Assembly: GCA_963752855.1 (NCBI GenBank)
Contig: CAVVZX010000008.1
Coordinates: 79,102-143,101 of the forward strand
DNA length: 64,000 bases
Direction: 5' to 3'
From: DATJPW01 sp963752855
GTDB lineage: Bacteria > Desulfobacterota > Desulfomonilia > Desulfomonilales > Desulfomonilaceae
The position numbers and the translations under genes were made by a program. Below are positions 44,982-53,640 of the stretch, one piece after another; positions within the stretch are counted from its first letter, which is position 1; every line of letters starts with the position of its first letter. A model generated the notes under the pieces. That model was given only the letters and a program-made list of their open reading frames with translations. It ran no database searches and was not told the DNA's origin.

Positions 44982-45482
44982 ATGAAGGCAACTATCAAGA
45001 CCAACAAGGGCGACATTTCTTTGAAACTTTTTGACGACCAGGCCCCAATCACAGTCGCCAATTTCGTAAACCTTGCCAAGAGAGGATTCTACAACGGGCT
45101 CAAATTCCACAGGGTTATCAATGACTTCATGATCCAGGGAGGTTGTCCTCTGGGAACGGGGACCGGCGGTCCGGGATACAAGTTCCAGGATGAGTTTGTT
45201 CGCGAATTGAAGCATGACAAGCCGGGAATTCTATCCATGGCGAATGCCGGGCCCGGGACCAACGGGAGCCAGTTCTTCATTACCCACATAGCCACACCGT
45301 GGCTCGACGGAAAACATACCGTGTTCGGAGAGGTGGTTTCTGCCTCGGATCAGGACGTTGTCAATAGCATCCAACAGAATGATATGATCGAAGCTGTTGT
45401 GATCGAGGATGATACAGCCGATTTATTCGCAAAGACAAAGAAGTTCCTCGACGAGTGGAACAAAGTCCTCGACCGCAAGTAG
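44982..45482 (+). CDS. Peptidyl-prolyl cis-trans isomerase, cyclophilin type
   Basis: A 166-residue cyclophilin. The active-site segments are FHRVINDFMIQGG (Arg), GTNGSQFFIT, and WLDGKHTVFGEV. It lacks a signal peptide, so it is the cytoplasmic type that assists folding of proline bonds. TCCGGAGG lies 10 bases before ATG 44982. Frame intact; one-gene unit. Confidence 0.93.
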   Translation: MKATIKTNKGDISLKLFDDQAPITVANFVNLAKRGFYNGLKFHRVINDFMIQGGCPLGTGTGGPGYKFQDEFVRELKHDKPGILSMANAGPGTNGSQFFITHIATPWLDGKHTVFGEVVSASDQDVVNSIQQNDMIEAVVIEDDTADLFAKTKKFLDEWNKVLDRK

Positions 45483-45836
45483 GCAGAAAACGTTCCGGGG
45501 CTTGGGTCCTTTCAGTTAATCTCGGCCTCAGTATTCCGTCAGGGGACTTGATGGGACAGGCGAGCGGTCCATAGTCTCCAAAATAGAATTTCCAGCCTTC
45601 CTCGAAGGGTGAGCGCAACAATAGTCCTAGGCCCGCCCACGGCTATCGTTGTTTCGTCCCTTTTGGGGCGAACACCGGCGATTCTCGAAGGAGCGTCCCT
45701 ATTTTAGGAAATTTTCTCGTTGAGCCAGACGACCGTCAATCTCTCTGAGACACTGGCCCCCGAATCCCTCCTTTTAGTCGGTATCAGTCCAGATGATTTT
45801 GGCCGGCCCCTATTAAAACAGCGGCCCCGAATTCAA
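45483..45836. other. Intergenic space, nothing assigned
   Basis: No gene or repeat family recognised in about 350 bases. Confidence 0.35.
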
Positions 45837-46154
45837 TTAATCATGTCCCGGACTAGACCGATCTTTCCCGGATGTTTCGTTCCCAATTGCCCATTGAGGC
45901 AATGCGCAAAATTTTCCCAACATCGCTCTTTGGCAATCGATCATTGAATTCGACATACTTGGGGAATTCGCCCCTGCCTTGGCTTCACCGGAAAATCCCA
46001 TGTTACCGGAATTTGCGCTTGAGTCCTTATCTATGGTTGTCGCAGTCTTTTGCGTCAATTGATTGAACGTCTGGGCTACAGCAGGCGCTGTGGCAAACGC
46101 GAGCAAACCTGCAAGCAAACAAACCAAGACCGTTGCATAGAATACGCTTCTCAT
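45837..46154 (-). CDS. Small secreted protein
   Basis: A 105-residue product with a clear signal peptide (VFYATVLVCLLAGLLAFATA, cleavage after AVAQ). The mature part is Ser/Ala/Asn-rich, with two cysteines (IDCQRAMLGKFC). GGAGAGTAAG precedes ATG 46154. Not recognised; an exported structural or stress-related peptide is possible. The last 20 residues may be out of frame. Confidence 0.5.
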   Translation of the reverse strand: MRSVFYATVLVCLLAGLLAFATAPAVAQTFNQLTQKTATTIDKDSSANSGNMGFSGEAKAGANSPSMSNSMIDCQRAMLGKFCALPQWAIGNETSGKDRSSPGHD

Positions 46155-46380
46155 CTTACTCTCCTCGTGTCCAATATTTCTGCGCCAACAGGCGCCGCCT
46201 ATTCAGTTCTTTCCTCCGCACGAGGCAGTCCTTTACGAGCCGATTCGGCTGAACATTCTTATACTGCTGTTACGATGGGCATTACGACTGCGCATGTCAA
46301 TCCATATGAATCTTAGGTATTGAAGCCGGAATTATGTGGCGGTCTTGCCATTTCGGAGGTAATATCCGTTGTGAAGGCTC

Positions 46381-46605
46381 CTACACTTGGATAATGTTGA
46401 ACGAAAAAAGCAAAAGAATGACCAGCGCTGCAGTTTGTATTCCGGTCTGGACGAGTTGCGACCATCGAGGAATGTCCGATAGATAGACGACCGCCATGAG
46501 GAGCCACCAGAATATGACTAGATATGGCCAACCTTTGCAATAACCCAACCACTGCCCAAAGAAACCGACGCATTGAAACACTGCTAATTCAGCTAATGAC
46601 TTCAT
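46381..46605 (-). CDS. Small integral membrane protein
   Basis: A 74-residue product with GGAGGATGTAAA directly before ATG 46605. Two hydrophobic helices, about residues 25-42 (GWPYLVIFWWLLMAVVYL) and 53-72 (TGIQTAALVILLLFSFNI). Strong ribosome-binding site and composition make it a credible gene. Family unknown. Confidence 0.5.
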   Translation of the reverse strand: MKSLAELAVFQCVGFFGQWLGYCKGWPYLVIFWWLLMAVVYLSDIPRWSQLVQTGIQTAALVILLLFSFNIIQV

Positions 46606-46612
46606 TTTACAT

Positions 46613-46670
46613 CCTCCGAGTTATGCGGTCCTCTTCCGGAAACAATAATGACATACCAGACGTTTGCACA
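46613..46670. repeat. Direct repeat, left copy
   Basis: CCTCCGAGTTATGCGGTCCT... of 58 bases; the right copy at 47321-47378 differs at about five positions. The two enclose brnTA. Confidence 0.8.
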
Positions 46671-46691
46671 TCAAGCCGCGCTAGAATACCA

Positions 46692-46720
46692 TTTACGACG
46701 CAGTATATTCTAGGTATAAT
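46692..46720 (+). promoter_or_regulatory. Sigma70-like promoter of brnTA
   Basis: TTTACG, a 17-base spacer and TATAAT at 46715-46720, nine bases before brnT. Inverted GTATAT / ATATAC arms at 46703-46708 and 46723-46728 flank the -10 box and could be the BrnA operator. Confidence 0.6.
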
Positions 46721-46729
46721 TCATATACC

Positions 46730-46991
46730 ATGGAATTCGAATTCAATCCGAAAAAGAGCGATAAGAATAAGCAAAAGCACGGAATCGACTTCTACGAAGC
46801 GCAACTAATGTGGGATGATCCGGACCGGATTGAGATTCGCGCCGAGAACGACAGACGAACCAAGATTCCTTGTCATCGCAACGATCGCGGAAAAGTATTG
46901 GTCGGGCGTCATAACATACCGGGGCAATGGCGTAAGAATAATCTCGGTACGAAGGTCTCGAAAAGAGGAGATTGATCTCTATGAAGGCTGA
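46730..46991 (+). CDS. brnT: BrnT-family toxin, one frameshift
   Basis: Starts MEFEFNPKKSDKNKQKHGID followed by FYEAQLMWDDPDRIEI, the BrnT start; near 46845 the sense moves to the frame DEPRFLVIATIAEKYWSGVI, which gives YRGNGVRIISVRRSRKEEID and LYEG at the stop 46989-46991. About 87 residues, the normal size. BrnT is a ribosome-independent RNase with a RelE-like fold, neutralised by BrnA. Its 3' end overlaps brnA by 11 bases. Confidence 0.8.
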
Positions 46992-47205
46992 GGAGTTCGA
47001 TAAGAAGTTTGATGAAGGCGAGGATGTTTCGCGTTATCTTGACCTTTCAGAAGCTCGGAGACCCGCGCAGGAACAAAAGAGGGTCAATGTAGATTTTCCT
47101 TTATGGATGGTCCGCCTGCTGGATAAGGAAGCGAAACGTCTAGGGGTGCCTCGGCAGTCACTCATAAAAATGTGGGTCGCTGAACGCCTGAAAAAGGCGT
47201 CTTGA
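46981..47205 (+). CDS. brnA: BrnA-family antitoxin
   Basis: A 74-residue protein, ATG 46981, with GAGGAG upstream inside brnT. N-terminal toxin-binding helix (EEFDKKFDEGEDVSRYLDL) and C-terminal ribbon-helix-helix (RVNVDFPLWMVRLLDKEAKR followed by LGVPRQSLIKMWVAERL). As in other brnTA operons the toxin gene comes first, and BrnA probably represses the promoter at 46692. Frame intact. Confidence 0.85.
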   Translation: MKAEEFDKKFDEGEDVSRYLDLSEARRPAQEQKRVNVDFPLWMVRLLDKEAKRLGVPRQSLIKMWVAERLKKAS

Positions 47206-47320
47206 AACTTGCGATTTTAATAATCTCATTGTTCATGCGCTCATAAAGCCAGCGACATGGCCACACGATATTTGGATGCTCAAATGTGAGTCAAGAGCAG
47301 ATTTGATCCCATAACCATAA

Positions 47321-47378
47321 CCTCCGAGTTATGCGGTCCTCTTCCGGAAACAGTAATGACGTACCAGACGTTCGCACG
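47321..47378. repeat. Direct repeat, right copy
   Basis: Partner of 46613-46670, same orientation, about 115 bases after brnA. Confidence 0.8.
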
Positions 47379-47495
47379 GCAACACTTACTTGATGTGAGG
47401 ACTCTCCATTTTCTTGACGTAAGCTCGCACAGCGTTTACCACTGTTTCCCCTTAGCTGTGCCAATTTCCTTTGTTAAGCGGTATTACTTGAGGCT

Positions 47496-48227
47496 CTACC
47501 AGAACGCGAAACCCAAGAAGAGGAAAACGGGGACAAGCCCGCAAAAAATCACCATCACGATGAGTGCTACCGTCGCTGATCTGTTATACGTTCTTTCCTC
47601 TAAGATCTCGCGGAAGACCAGACTATCGATATTGTCCAGCATACTCTGGCTTACAACTCGCGGTTTGTCCGTAAGTTTGATCAATGGATCTATGGTGAAT
47701 GTTCCTTCAAGCTCTCGAACCTGCCTCCCAGACAAGGCGGCCAACACGTGTTTGAGTCTTGTCGCATCTTTGGGGTCTGCGTACCCTCCCGCGTAACGAA
47801 TGCGCTTGAAAGGCCTCAGAAACCACTTGGTATCTTGGTGGGATATTACTACGCTGTCGTAACGTAATATTGGCGCTAGTTTTGCGCACGCCAAACTTAT
47901 CGCTTTCTCGCCTCCGTGAATCCCAATCCTGACAATCCTGTCTTGGTAGAGCCGAATCTCCTTGAAAGACAGCAGATCGAATATTCCGGGAGCAATCACC
48001 AGGGAAGGCAAGAGACCAATATAAAGCCCACAGAGGAGCAGTAAGACAAAATCCTGTTTACTTGGCAACGTGGAGGCAAAAGCTATGATCGCAACACCTA
48101 TGCCCACGAATACCAGAACCAACAGCGAGAACCAGACTACTGTTGAGTTGGCGTGTCCTCGCCGGTATTTCAGAACGAGTAACGGCTGATCGTATGTTGT
48201 GAGTTGGGGTTCGCGGTTATCAGTCAT
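47496..48227 (-). CDS. Membrane protein, unrecognised
   Basis: A 243-residue protein from ATG 48227. Two helices at about residues 30-50 (WFSLLVLVFVGIGVAIIAFA) and 58-80 (FVLLLLCGLYIGLLPSLVIA), a central soluble region (FKEIRLYQDRIVRIGIHGGE) and a C-terminal helix (VALIVMVIFCGLVPVFLFLG). The layout resembles PH-like-domain membrane proteins, but this is not firm. No operon partner. Confidence 0.55.
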   Translation of the reverse strand: MTDNREPQLTTYDQPLLVLKYRRGHANSTVVWFSLLVLVFVGIGVAIIAFASTLPSKQDFVLLLLCGLYIGLLPSLVIAPGIFDLLSFKEIRLYQDRIVRIGIHGGEKAISLACAKLAPILRYDSVVISHQDTKWFLRPFKRIRYAGGYADPKDATRLKHVLAALSGRQVRELEGTFTIDPLIKLTDKPRVVSQSMLDNIDSLVFREILEERTYNRSATVALIVMVIFCGLVPVFLFLGFAFW

Positions 48228-48845
48228 ATGGCGTCCTACACGACCTAACGCACTCAAAACCGTCTTCACGGCGTTGAAAAAGCCTGTATTTTCCTCTTTC
48301 TGAGCGTACGGCGCCCTGGGGCGCCACGTCAATCAGTTTTCACATCCGCGCTGTATGCATTCAGTTGCGCGGGGCGTAGGTTTGTCATCGCGAGGAGTGA
48401 ATGGCGGGACAGGCGTCCCGCCTGTCTATTCCGGATGACGGGCAGGATGAAACTGTCTCAGAATTGTGGATTTCGTGATGGCATATGTAGGAGCGGTTCG
48501 TGAACCGCCCGAAATCAGGGCGCTTCTCGAACCGCTCCTACACCATAATCCCGCAGACCGTAGTTCTGAGACACTTTCGGATGCCTGTCCCACCAGCAAT
48601 CCCCCAAACATGGAGATTGCTTCGCTCCGCTCGCAATGACAATCTTTGGCCGCCCGTAACTGAAGGATTACTTGAGTCCGAAGTTCTCAATTTTCTTGAC
48701 ACCCTTTGCCGCCTTGAGGTAATATTCACCTGAATTTCTTGGGATTTTTGATTTATTTGCTCTTGAGATCATCGCCGGGGAACGGGGTTGCTACGGTGTA
48801 TTATTTAATGTGTGATCTCAAGGGTTTTGAGGTCAAGGGGGTATC
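48228..48845. repeat. Repeats: IS-end relic and small inverted-repeat element
   Basis: 48253-48345 resembles the segment beside the IS1380 transposase at 5323-5410, with no transposase here. 48449-48578 is bounded by imperfect 17-base inverted repeats (GAAACTGTCTCAGAATT / AGTTCTGAGACACTTTC) and encloses a GTAGGAGCGGTTCG palindrome; it is nested in a GGACAGGCGTCCCGCCTGTC element, the right half of which reappears at about 48585. No gene. Confidence 0.65.
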
Positions 48846-50210
48846 ATGAAGGAGTTGAGTTCTCTTGGTCGGACTCTGCGCGTCCTGCCTTTCTTGCTCC
48901 TTTTCGCCTGCGCTCTCTCCACCTTTGTGGGCGCACAAAGTCTTCCGGAGTTCCCCGATCGCAGAAATCCGTCTAATGACTGCGGATGTTCTCGGGGGGA
49001 TGACGGGATAGCCGTATCCAGTGGAATGCTCAGCCCTTTTCTCCCGAAAATTCCAAACCTGGAGCTGGGGTATTGTATTACTTCGGCAACAATGTCAGGA
49101 CCGGACGATTCACGGCTGATTATGTCCTTCCGTTCCATCTCGAGTTATGATTCCGTCCTGTTCGGAGAGGCCCATGCGGAAGGCTGGGACTTCTGGAAGA
49201 GACAAAACGCACTCATTGCCGCAACGAGCAACAGGGTTGATCTCTCTTTCGGTGGTGGTTATCGCAGAATGCTGGGGCCGAACACTCTCGTAGGAGTGAA
49301 CGGCTTCTATGATACTTCCCGCGTGTTCAACACGTGGCATTCGTCCGGCGGCGTCGGGCTGGAATACGCGGCGAACATCGCCGGAGACGACGCCATTGAC
49401 CTCAACTTCAACTGGTACGGGAATCTCTTCAATCGAGATGTCCTCATCAACGCGTTTCAGGAACAAGGGGGGCAGTTTCGATGTCGAGGCAGGCTATTCC
49501 CATGCATTATTGGATCACGCTCTGGATTTGCGGCTCAAGCTCGTCGGATACCAGTTTGACATAGGGACTGCCGTGTAGGGGCTGGCGGGGCGGCGCGGAC
49601 CTCACCACCCGAAACGGGATGTTCACCTTGAGATACGAATACGGGCACGACCGGATCGACGGCTATTACAACACGATCGGCGGGTTCGCCACCGTGGGAT
49701 TCCAGTTGGAGAACCTATTGTAGCGGAGAGAGCCCGATTACCTTCCCAGAGCCTGTGTTCAGGAGTCCTCGTGATCTGAGACGATTGTTGGGTCTGAAGG
49801 TCAAAAGGAATTGGCATCAGCCTACTGCGGTCACCAACTGCGACCTTCGGGGAAGCGTGCTCATCGCCCCGTCAATCCCGTACAACACTTTCTATACTAA
49901 CCCGCCGCTATCAGAGCCGATACCGACTGTGTCGACACGGACTGCGACGGTTTGTTGGTGCAATCTAACTAGCGCATCCGATGTACGAATATTGGTACTG
50001 GTGGATGATAGCAATTTTGAGCGCACAATTCCAGGTTCCATTGCCCCTATCACGCTCACACCCCCCTCGGGGTGCATCACAACCACGATCATCAGTGTCC
50101 ACGGTCAGGGTCCCACAACATTAAACGGCATCGTGCTTATACCATCCGGCGCCCAGCCACCTCTAACGTTCGGGCCGGGGGGAGGAATCTCAGTCCAAGT
50201 CAATCAGTGA
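48846..50210 (+). CDS. Inverse-autotransporter/intimin-like barrel protein, several frameshifts
   Basis: ATG 48846 (AGGGGGTATC upstream) starts a signal peptide (LRVLPFLLLFACALSTFVGA). The barrel runs in pieces: LELGY, then YFGNNVRTGRFTADYVLPFH in another frame, VLFGEAHAEGWDFWKRQNAL, LGPNTLVGVNGFYDTSRVFN, SSGGVGLEYAANIAGDDAID, FDVEAGYSHALLDHALDLRL and MFTLRYEYGHDRIDGYYNTI. At 49721 a stop TAG is bypassed by one base, continuing FPEPVFRSPRDLRRLLGLKV and a 130-residue passenger to 50210 with CDLRGS and CITTTIISVHGQG. The order matches the inverse autotransporter (pfam11924) family. Role in adhesion is by family only. Confidence 0.65.
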
Positions 50211-50604
50211 GAGTGCAAACCCGGCACGCAGCAACACTCAGAGCCCACCCTACCGACCTATGGCTGTACTCTCCGAGCCGCTTCATCCTTCGATGGGGCG
50301 GTTTCTGCTCATAAAGCCGGAGAGCTTTTTCGACAAAGTTGTCGATGGTCTTATCAGCGAGGCGCTCACCGCTCGACTACTGACCGTCGCTCGGACCTGC
50401 ATCATGCAACGAAAGAATACTTTCGACTTCCTCGTTCAATCAATCAGATCACATCGGAAAGGGCTCGATCATCCTTCATCGGTCAGCCTCTCCCGCTGAA
50501 CGATTACAATGTGATTGACGCCGCAGCTCCGCATCAAGCATTCGCACGTTAAGGGGATATGTTCGACGCCGGTTGGTAGGCGAATCGACGAATTGCGGAT
50601 CTAC
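50211..50604. repeat. Intergenic space with a direct repeat
   Basis: Holds the left copy (50424-50465) of a 42-base direct repeat, CGACTTCCTCGTTCAATCAA..., whose other copy is at 51375-51416. No gene is called. Confidence 0.6.
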
Positions 50605-51171
50605 TTACACGTAAATCCTCTTCAACACCCATGCCATCCTTTTCCCAAGAGCCTCGGCCAGCAGCATGCCTTCCTGATCCTTCTCCACATCACCCTTGTC
50701 ACGGCCTATGCCGATGGCACGCCCGACAATGATCATATCCATACTCATGAAGAAATGACTCATGGTGTCCAGGGTGTGCATGGCGCCCGTCCGCCTCGCC
50801 GCAGCCACCAGGCAGCCGACCTTGTCCCTGAACATGGCGCCATTGGCTCTGGAAACAAAACCCACCCGGTCGATCAGCGCCTTCATCTCAGGTGTGACAT
50901 CCATAAAGTAGACAGGAGACCCCAATACAACACCTTGCGCCCCACTGATTTTTTCAATGTACTCATTTACCGAGTCATCGTGAACCGCGCATTGTCCATC
51001 TTTCTTCTCCAGACATTGGTAACACGATGCGCAGCCATGAATACTCTTATGAGAAAGCTGAACAAATTCCGTTTCTATTCCCTCATTCTCCATCTCACGA
51101 AAGACCCTCCGGATCAACACTGCAGTGTTTCCATCCTTCCTTGGGCTACCATTGAATCCGACCACCTTCAT
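50605..51171 (-). CDS. Flavodoxin-fold NADPH-dependent FMN reductase
   Basis: A 188-residue protein from ATG 51171 with AGAGGAGAAGAG upstream. FMN loop MKVVGFNGSPRKDGNT; cysteines in IHGCASCYQCLEKKDGQC form the Isf-like cluster site; the third strand LGSPVYFMDVTPEMKALIDR fits the family. Probably an electron-transfer flavoprotein. It is a paralogue of 1949-2692 but clearly diverged. The gene is bracketed by the 42-base direct repeats. Confidence 0.88.
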   Translation of the reverse strand: MKVVGFNGSPRKDGNTAVLIRRVFREMENEGIETEFVQLSHKSIHGCASCYQCLEKKDGQCAVHDDSVNEYIEKISGAQGVVLGSPVYFMDVTPEMKALIDRVGFVSRANGAMFRDKVGCLVAAARRTGAMHTLDTMSHFFMSMDMIIVGRAIGIGRDKGDVEKDQEGMLLAEALGKRMAWVLKRIYV

Positions 51172-51588
51172 GCTCTTCTCCTCTGATCTCTTCCTGAATA
51201 CGGCTGCAGCATTGACCTGCTCCCGGATTTTGTACCACATGTTGAATCAGAGGTGTAGTCCGGCGCACTCCTGGGTGATGTTTAAATCTTAAGGTTTTAT
51301 GGATCAGGTCTGCTCTTGGCCCACTTTGCAGAGCCAAGAGCAGACCTGACCCCACTGGTTTAAAGAAAACCTGCCGACTTCCTCGTTCAATCAATCCGAG
51401 CACATCGGAAAGGGCTTCTCCTCTAGTGGCCGTTTCCCGGCGCCTGGGCGCCATAAGTTTTTCTCTTCATTTCGATCCGCGCTTCCTTTTCTCAAACTCA
51501 TAATTTCTATTTTCACAGATATTGATTGGAACAAAAATTCTCTTACCGCATCAATTATCTAACAAGGAGAACAAGTGGGGGTGGGAGA
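51172..51588. repeat. Intergenic space: long hairpin and direct repeat
   Basis: 51305-51320 and 51333-51348 form a perfect 16-base stem (CAGGTCTGCTCTTGGC) with a 12-base loop. 51375-51416 is the right copy of the 42-base direct repeat. A GGTGGGAGA site precedes the next start. Confidence 0.7.
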
Positions 51589-51885
51589 ATGAAAAACAGA
51601 AGAGAGAAATTGCTTAAGAATGTCTCGCCGCTTATCTTACTAATTTGTATTTTAGCCTTTCCCGCTTTCTCGTTTGCCGCCGGCCCAAAACCGGATATGG
51701 TCGGAAAACCTCAAACGATTCACGACCCGCAGGCGCTTCAAACGTCACTAAATGCCTTGTTACGGAAAGCCCATGCGCAATACAAAGTGATAAACGGCTG
51801 GCATCGGAGAGCAGAATTAGAGAAGGCCAGGGCGCAGGCCAACAACCGCAAGCAGAGCCCCAATGCCTTGGCAGCTTCGTTCTAG
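51589..51885 (+). CDS. Small exported protein, unrecognised
   Basis: A 98-residue product from ATG 51589, immediately after GGTGGGAGA. Signal peptide: KNVSPLILLICILAFPAFSF, cleavage after FAA or AAG. The mature part is basic with a helix (LQTSLNALLRKAHAQYKVIN). Family unknown. Confidence 0.5.
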   Translation: MKNRREKLLKNVSPLILLICILAFPAFSFAAGPKPDMVGKPQTIHDPQALQTSLNALLRKAHAQYKVINGWHRRAELEKARAQANNRKQSPNALAASF

Positions 51886-52034
51886 GCTTTACAGGATGAA
51901 CGCTGCTGCGTTTTATAACAATTGCCAAAAGTTTTGTCCGATTGCGCGGGTGACATCCCGTCATTCCTGGTTTCGCAGGAATGACGACTGCAAAAACCGG
52001 GTTCCCCTGCATACTCTCTCCAGTAAAATATTCT

Positions 52035-52481
52035 CTATTTTCTCCCCTCCAGCTCCATTATCTTTTGTTTGAGCCATTTCGCGTGCCGCATTTCGTCGAA
52101 TAGCTGCTCTTCGAGCATTTCCAATGTGTCTATGTCGGTCAAGATATCCGCCACCGGAGCGGCATAGGCCATTATGGCGTGCTGCTCCTGCCCCAATTCC
52201 AGCTTCAGCATCGCCAAAGTTCCTTTGTCTTTGCTGGATTCGCCCATTTCCCGACCCTTGGCCGACGCAGATCCGCCCGGCTTGACCGGGACCCCGCCGA
52301 GTTCAGCGATTCTGGTCGTGAGGCTCACCGCATGAGCGTGTTCCGCAGGAAGAATTGACGCGATTCCTTCAGCGATTTCCGGTTCGGTTATAACCGCGGC
52401 ATGTATTCGATAGTATTCCACGGCCATGAGTTCCGTTTCCAGGAGGTGGTTCAGCATATCTATCATGTTGTTGGAATTCAT
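52035..52481 (-). CDS. Ferritin-like / Dps-like di-iron protein
   Basis: A 148-residue four-helix protein. Helices carry the di-iron ligands: Glu in LLETELMAVEYYRIHAAV, Glu and His in EHAHAVSLTTRI, Glu and His in ELGQEQHAIMAYAAPVADIL and Glu/His in EQLFDEMRHAKWLKQ, the spacing of bacterioferritin- or rubrerythrin-like proteins. It may store iron or detoxify peroxide. Start at 52481, AGGAGGGG upstream. It is followed (12 bases earlier in transcription) by the universal stress gene upstream, so they may form one operon. Confidence 0.82.
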   Translation of the reverse strand: MNSNNMIDMLNHLLETELMAVEYYRIHAAVITEPEIAEGIASILPAEHAHAVSLTTRIAELGGVPVKPGGSASAKGREMGESSKDKGTLAMLKLELGQEQHAIMAYAAPVADILTDIDTLEMLEEQLFDEMRHAKWLKQKIMELEGRK

Positions 52482-52493
52482 AGGCTCCCCTCC

Positions 52494-52946
52494 TCATATT
52501 TTGCGTGCTGAGACGAAAAGCACCGGCAAACTGGTCCTTCGTCGCACTTTTTCTTCAATGTTACCGAAAAAGAACCGGCCGATGGGCGATCTCTCACGGT
52601 TGGCCAAGACAATCAGATCGAAATTGTTGTCTTCAGAGTACTTCACGATCGCGTCAGCCTCGGGTTGTTCCACCACAAGGAATTCCGTATTCGCCTGGAC
52701 ACCTTCGTCGGCCAAAGCCTTTTGTAACTCAGGCAAATATTTCTCCGCTTTCCCTCTTGCTCTCCATCCGGACGAGCCTTCTTCCAGTTGCATCTGTTTC
52801 TCAAGGGGGTCATCCGACGGTGTGAGCCGGAACAGCAGGATCAGTGTGGCGGTAGAGCCGAATTCCTTTGCAAGTTTCTTTACGTGCTCCAGGACAATGT
52901 CGTCGTTCGTGGAGCCGTCTAGCGGCACAAGAATTTTGTTGAACAT
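52494..52946 (-). CDS. Universal stress protein (UspA family)
   Basis: A 150-residue Usp-fold protein. Start ATG 52946 (MFNKILVPLDGSTNDDIVLE). The ATP-binding motif region is LIVLANRERSPIGRFFFGNI and VRRRTSLPVLFVSA, close to the GxxGxxxxG-type pattern. Adjacent to the ferritin-like gene and same strand, consistent with an oxidative or iron stress unit. Confidence 0.85.
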   Translation of the reverse strand: MFNKILVPLDGSTNDDIVLEHVKKLAKEFGSTATLILLFRLTPSDDPLEKQMQLEEGSSGWRARGKAEKYLPELQKALADEGVQANTEFLVVEQPEADAIVKYSEDNNFDLIVLANRERSPIGRFFFGNIEEKVRRRTSLPVLFVSARKI

Positions 52947-53234
52947 GGAATTCTCCATTTTCTTCGTGGGGCAGGCTTTCCAGCCAGCCTTTCCGAAATC
53001 CTGACAATGGCAGGCCGGAAAGCCTGCCCCACACTACATTCCTCACACCTCCGTGGACGGGTGGCGCCAAATTCCCTCCCCATCGGAGAACGTCAGGGAG
53101 GGGGTTGAGTGTTCCCGGAAGGGCGCACAGCCGTGCGCCCCTACTCGGAACGCCCTTTCAATCCCAGCTCTCTTCGGTAGCGACCGGCGTCCCTGCCGGT
53201 CGTGTTGGCTTCCAGAATGTCATCCAGGAATACT
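52947..53234. repeat. Palindromic repeats
   Basis: A GGGGCAGGCTTTCCAGCCAG / TGGCAGGCCGGAAAGCCTGC inverted pair (52971-53033), an AAGGGCGCACAGCCGTGCGC palindrome, and a GTAGCGACCGGCGTCCCTGC element. No gene. Confidence 0.65.
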
Positions 53235-53534
53235 CTATAATCCCTTGGCATAGACCACCTCGTTAAAGATGATCGGACGGAGCCGCGGTTTCACAGTGTC
53301 CGCAAAGACAAGATCGACAGGGCAGTGGAAAAGCTGTTCAAGGAAGTCCTTCAGGGTCAAGTAGTTCTGGAGCGTGGCATCCCCGAACTCTACGAGGAAA
53401 TCTATGTCGCTGGCCCGCTTTTGTTCACCGCGAGCGTACGAGCCAAAGATACCGAGGCGACGAACTCCGAACGCGCGTATGGCCTCACGGTTTTCTTCCA
53501 GTTTCTCCAAAATTTCGTCGCGAGTAATATCCAT
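53235..53534 (-). CDS. MNT-type nucleotidyltransferase, likely antitoxin
   Basis: A 99-residue minimal nucleotidyltransferase: GVRRLGIFGSYARGEQKRAS has the GSYARG motif and DIDFLVEFGD the metal-binding Asp pair. MNT proteins of MNT-HEPN modules modify the HEPN toxin by adding AMP or phosphate groups. No HEPN gene is adjacent on either side, so this is an orphan. Frame intact. Confidence 0.8.
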   Translation of the reverse strand: MDITRDEILEKLEENREAIRAFGVRRLGIFGSYARGEQKRASDIDFLVEFGDATLQNYLTLKDFLEQLFHCPVDLVFADTVKPRLRPIIFNEVVYAKGL

Positions 53535-53640
53535 TTATCCGGATTTCCTTACCCGAGGCATAGCACGTTTCAGCTGTGCGAACCAGAACTTCCGCCCGCG
53601 CGACTGGGCATCGAGGCGCTTAGGGGCGAATGGTCAGCCT

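Noticed and set aside
50515..51186. 223-codon open frame on the plus strand
   Set aside because: It is the antisense shadow of the clear FMN reductase gene on the other strand.
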